Below, piece by piece: positions 8,996-10,555 of a stretch of 10,555 bases of DNA (the stretch's first letter is position 1; each line of letters opens with the position of its first letter). This DNA comes from Gemmatimonadota bacterium (GTDB taxonomy: Bacteria > Gemmatimonadota > Gemmatimonadetes > Gemmatimonadales > GWC2-71-9), in NCBI GenBank assembly GCA_003221985.1, contig QHUQ01000147.1, forward strand, positions 1 through 10,555, written 5' to 3'. The notes under the pieces were generated by a model. That model made no database searches. It worked only from the letters and a program-made list of their open reading frames with translations, and was not told the origin of the DNA. A program made the translations under genes and the position numbers.

Positions 8996-9361
8996 ATGAC
9001 TGCCAAGTGCGCTGCGATCATCGTTGGGCTCAGCGTGTTCTCGATTCAGCCCATCGTCGCCCAACGGATCGCAGACTACGCCCTGCTCCGCACCGCTCAG
9101 CCGAGAAGCATGAGCCCTACATTTTCCGTGGCGGTTGCGGATTCCCAGTCCCACAAGCGGCACACCTACTGGCTCGAGGGCGCGCTTGTCGGCGGTTTGA
9201 TAACCGGCGCGTTGGGAGTCGAGCTGTCGCAATTCTGCGAGACGAAGTGCCACCACAGCAAGCTGTTGGGGTTCGTGATTGGGGCCGTCCCGGGGTTCAC
9301 GATCGGTGCCTTCTTCGGGGACACCATGAAAAAGGAACCCGAGGAGCACGAACCCGAATAG
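8996..9361 (+). CDS. Small exported glycine-zipper membrane protein, unknown function
   Basis: A 121-residue protein with a signal peptide likely cut after PIVA (residue 22), followed by a polar spacer (23-57). Two glycine-rich hydrophobic segments lie at about 59-76 (LEGALVGGLITGALGVEL) and 90-109 (LLGFVIGAVPGFTIGAFFGD). They are joined by a short loop carrying two cysteines, C81 and C85 (CETKCHH), and the tail is acidic with a Lys pair (KKEPEEHEPE). The G-x(3)-G spacing and the paired helices around Cys-rich turns look like glycine-zipper envelope proteins. I have an impression of similar small hypothetical proteins in Gemmatimonadota. The loop cysteines could form a disulfide if exposed to the periplasm. 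It lies 34 nt downstream of the rhamnosidase, probably in the same transcript. No enzymatic role is suggested. Confidence 0.75.
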   Translation: MTAKCAAIIVGLSVFSIQPIVAQRIADYALLRTAQPRSMSPTFSVAVADSQSHKRHTYWLEGALVGGLITGALGVELSQFCETKCHHSKLLGFVIGAVPGFTIGAFFGDTMKKEPEEHEPE

Positions 9362-9443
9362 GAGGTTGCGTGCGGCATCGTGACCGAGAAGTGAGCCCGC
9401 GCGGCGGATAGATTAAAGGAGTCCTCTCAATCGGAGCAAGAAG
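9362..9443 (+). promoter_or_regulatory. 82-bp gap with a possible -10 element and a ribosome binding site
   Basis: The longest gap in the plus-strand run. TAGATT at 9409-9414 resembles a -10 box in an AT-richer patch, but I find no convincing -35 at 16-18 nt. GGAG at 9433-9436 is 7 nt before the ATG at 9444 and is a good Shine-Dalgarno. A separate promoter for the VOC and downstream genes is possible but weakly supported. I see no terminator hairpin. Confidence 0.3.
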
Positions 9444-9818
9444 ATGGTTCTCGGCCTACGTACGGTGATCTATCACGTCCCCGATCTCGAACGCGCCAAG
9501 CAGTGGTACAGCGCAGCCTTCGGTATCCAGCCCTACTTCGATGAGCCATTCTATGTCGGCTTCAACATTGGCGGCTTTGAGCTCGGCCTGGATCCGGACA
9601 CGAAAGGCGTAAAGCCGGGTCCGGGCGGCACGGTCGCCTATTGGGGAGTCGCCAATGCCGAAAAAGCAGTCGAGCACTTTGTTGGAGCCGGCGCGAAGCT
9701 CAAGTCTCCCGCGAGAGACGTCGGAGAAGGCATCAAGGTTGCAACGGTGTCGGATCCCTTTGGGAACCTCATGGGACTCATCGAGAATCCCCATTTTGAA
9801 GCTGCCAAGACGAAATAA
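9444..9818 (+). CDS. VOC-superfamily protein (glyoxalase/bleomycin resistance-like)
   Basis: A 124-residue cytoplasmic protein with two beta-alpha-beta-beta-beta modules. Module 1 contains TVIYHVPDLERAKQWYSAAF (7-26) and GFNIGGFELGLD (39-50). Module 2 contains AYWGVANAEKAVEHFVGAGA (65-84) and VSDPFGNLMGLIENP (102-116). In metal-binding VOC enzymes, ligands come from strands 1, 4, 5 and 8. Here H11, E46 and E114 occupy three of them, but strand 5 has Y66-W67 instead of His or Gln, so the metal site may be altered. The substrate is unknown; members include glyoxalases, dioxygenases, antibiotic-binding proteins and many uncharacterised ones. A clear Shine-Dalgarno supports the ATG. The short DUF457-like gene follows after 14 nt. 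Confidence 0.88.
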   Translation: MVLGLRTVIYHVPDLERAKQWYSAAFGIQPYFDEPFYVGFNIGGFELGLDPDTKGVKPGPGGTVAYWGVANAEKAVEHFVGAGAKLKSPARDVGEGIKVATVSDPFGNLMGLIENPHFEAAKTK

Positions 9819-9832
9819 TTCACGTTTAGACC

Positions 9833-10360
9833 GTGCCCGCCACTCCCTCACACGCCCTAGTTGGATTCGCGCTCGCTGCATGGGCTCAGCAGCGCCCTCC
9901 CATCCGGCGCGTGTGCCTCGCCGCCGCCGCCTGCGCCGCCCTGCCGGACATCGATGTCATCAGTTGGCCGCTCCACATCTCGAACGCGTCGCTCTTTGCC
10001 CACCGCGCCATCACCCATTCACTGTTGTTCGCGCTCCTCGGCGCGATGCTGGCGACCCGCGTTTTCTTCGGCGGTGCAGAGTGGGCGCCATCGCGCGCCC
10101 GGATTGCGCTGATTCTCTTCCTCGCGGTCCTGTCCCATGCCTGTCTCGACGCGCTCACGACGTACTCCGTGGGCGTGGAGTTCTTCGCGCCGTTTTCCCA
10201 ACACCGATTCCGGTTTCTGTGGACCCCGCTGGGTGATCCGCAGGGAAGGTTGGCTGGTCAGCTGATCCAGGAAGTGTTCGTCGTCTCGCTGCCCGCGGTC
10301 GCCCTCGGCTGGTTGGGGTTTCAGCGTGAAGATCGTGCTCGCTCGGCACGGCACGCCTGA
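9833..10360 (+). CDS. DUF457 / YdjM-like membrane-bound putative metal hydrolase
   Basis: A 175-residue integral membrane protein with hydrophobic segments at about 8-16, 27-38, 64-76, 91-102 and 146-162. It carries the family's conserved polar residues: H7 near the N-terminus (PSHALVG), LPDID (38-42), HRAITHS (57-63), and H102/D106 in SHACLDALTTY followed by FFAPFS (117-122). E. coli YdjM, an SOS-regulated inner-membrane protein, is the best known relative, and the family is predicted to be metal-dependent hydrolases. The substrate is unknown. The GTG at 9833 is taken because later starts lose H7; no Shine-Dalgarno is seen, so coupling to the VOC gene 14 nt upstream is possible. Its last 35 bases overlap the next gene in another frame. 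Confidence 0.82.
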   Translation: MPATPSHALVGFALAAWAQQRPPIRRVCLAAAACAALPDIDVISWPLHISNASLFAHRAITHSLLFALLGAMLATRVFFGGAEWAPSRARIALILFLAVLSHACLDALTTYSVGVEFFAPFSQHRFRFLWTPLGDPQGRLAGQLIQEVFVVSLPAVALGWLGFQREDRARSARHA

Positions 10361-10555
10361 CTGGGACTTCAAGACGCCCATTCCGGGGCACGGGCTCGCC
10401 GCATGGCTGCGTGGCGAGAAGGACGCCCCGCTCGATCCGAGAGACCGCCCCAGTGCCGAGCTCGAGCAGCTCGCGCGTCAGGCGACTTGCCTGATCGCCA
10501 CCCCGCTGCGGAGGTCGCTGGAGTCGGCTCGTCTCCTCGCCCCTGCGGCGGTGCC
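10326..10555 (+). CDS. Histidine-phosphatase superfamily protein, N-terminal fragment
   Basis: An open frame that runs off the window (76 complete codons). The start VKIVLARHGTPDW carries the superfamily's R7-H8-G9 motif, in which the histidine is phosphorylated. TPLRRSLESA at 59-68 supplies the second conserved arginine, R62 or R63, matching the family's [ST]-P-L-x-R-[AS]-x-E-[ST]-A pattern. Members include phosphoglycerate mutases, SixA, cobalamin phosphatases and broad phosphatases; the fragment does not discriminate. The GTG at 10326 is chosen because the RHG strand begins at residue 2, with GGGG at 10315-10318 upstream as a possible weak Shine-Dalgarno. It overlaps the preceding gene by 35 nt, which is unusually long for this window. 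Confidence 0.85.
   Translation, partial: MKIVLARHGTPDWDFKTPIPGHGLAAWLRGEKDAPLDPRDRPSAELEQLARQATCLIATPLRRSLESARLLAPAAV

Overview
The window is GC-rich and densely coding, from a bacterium. Third codon positions are strongly G/C, GTG starts are common, gaps are short, and there is a small signal-peptide protein of the glycine-zipper kind. By eye this fits a soil or sediment lineage such as Gemmatimonadota, with Acidobacteriota as an alternative. No rRNA or marker gene is present, so the taxonomy is inference. I see no mobile element, CRISPR array, tRNA, rRNA or phage gene.

Layout. Positions 1-177 hold the C-terminal end of an alpha/beta hydrolase, and an HD-domain protein (174-725) follows in a stop/start overlap. 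Six bases later comes a convergent two-gene minus-strand operon: a hot-dog/DUF4442-like protein (2218 or 2230 down to 1736) and a nitronate monooxygenase-like flavoprotein (1739-732), joined by an ATGA overlap. A gap of only 30 bp (42 bp if the ATG start is used) separates this operon from a divergent ABC-F ATPase (2261-4198). From there to the end everything reads on the plus strand: short-form 6-phosphogluconate dehydrogenase (gnd, 4238-5134), an exported YVTN/YncE-type beta-propeller (5174-6202), an exported GH78 alpha-L-rhamnosidase (6214-8961), a small exported glycine-zipper protein (8996-9361), a VOC-family protein (9444-9818), a DUF457/YdjM-like membrane protein (9833-10360), and the start of a histidine-phosphatase protein (10326 to the edge).

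How the genes may work together. The three consecutive exported products (propeller, rhamnosidase, glycine-zipper) form the most coherent block and suggest envelope or extracellular use of rhamnose-containing glycans. The upstream gnd would supply central carbon metabolism, but no rhamnose catabolic gene, transporter or regulator is visible. The nitronate monooxygenase/hot-dog pair looks like a small detoxification or acyl-group operon of unknown substrate. The rest are housekeeping or poorly characterised families.

I do not see a clear undescribed defence or biosynthetic system. The points most worth a second look are the divergent start region without Shine-Dalgarno sequences, the exported-protein block, the glycine-zipper protein, and several sequence-level specificity clues: a predicted NAD-type Gnd, an atypical VOC metal site, and a 35-nt gene overlap.
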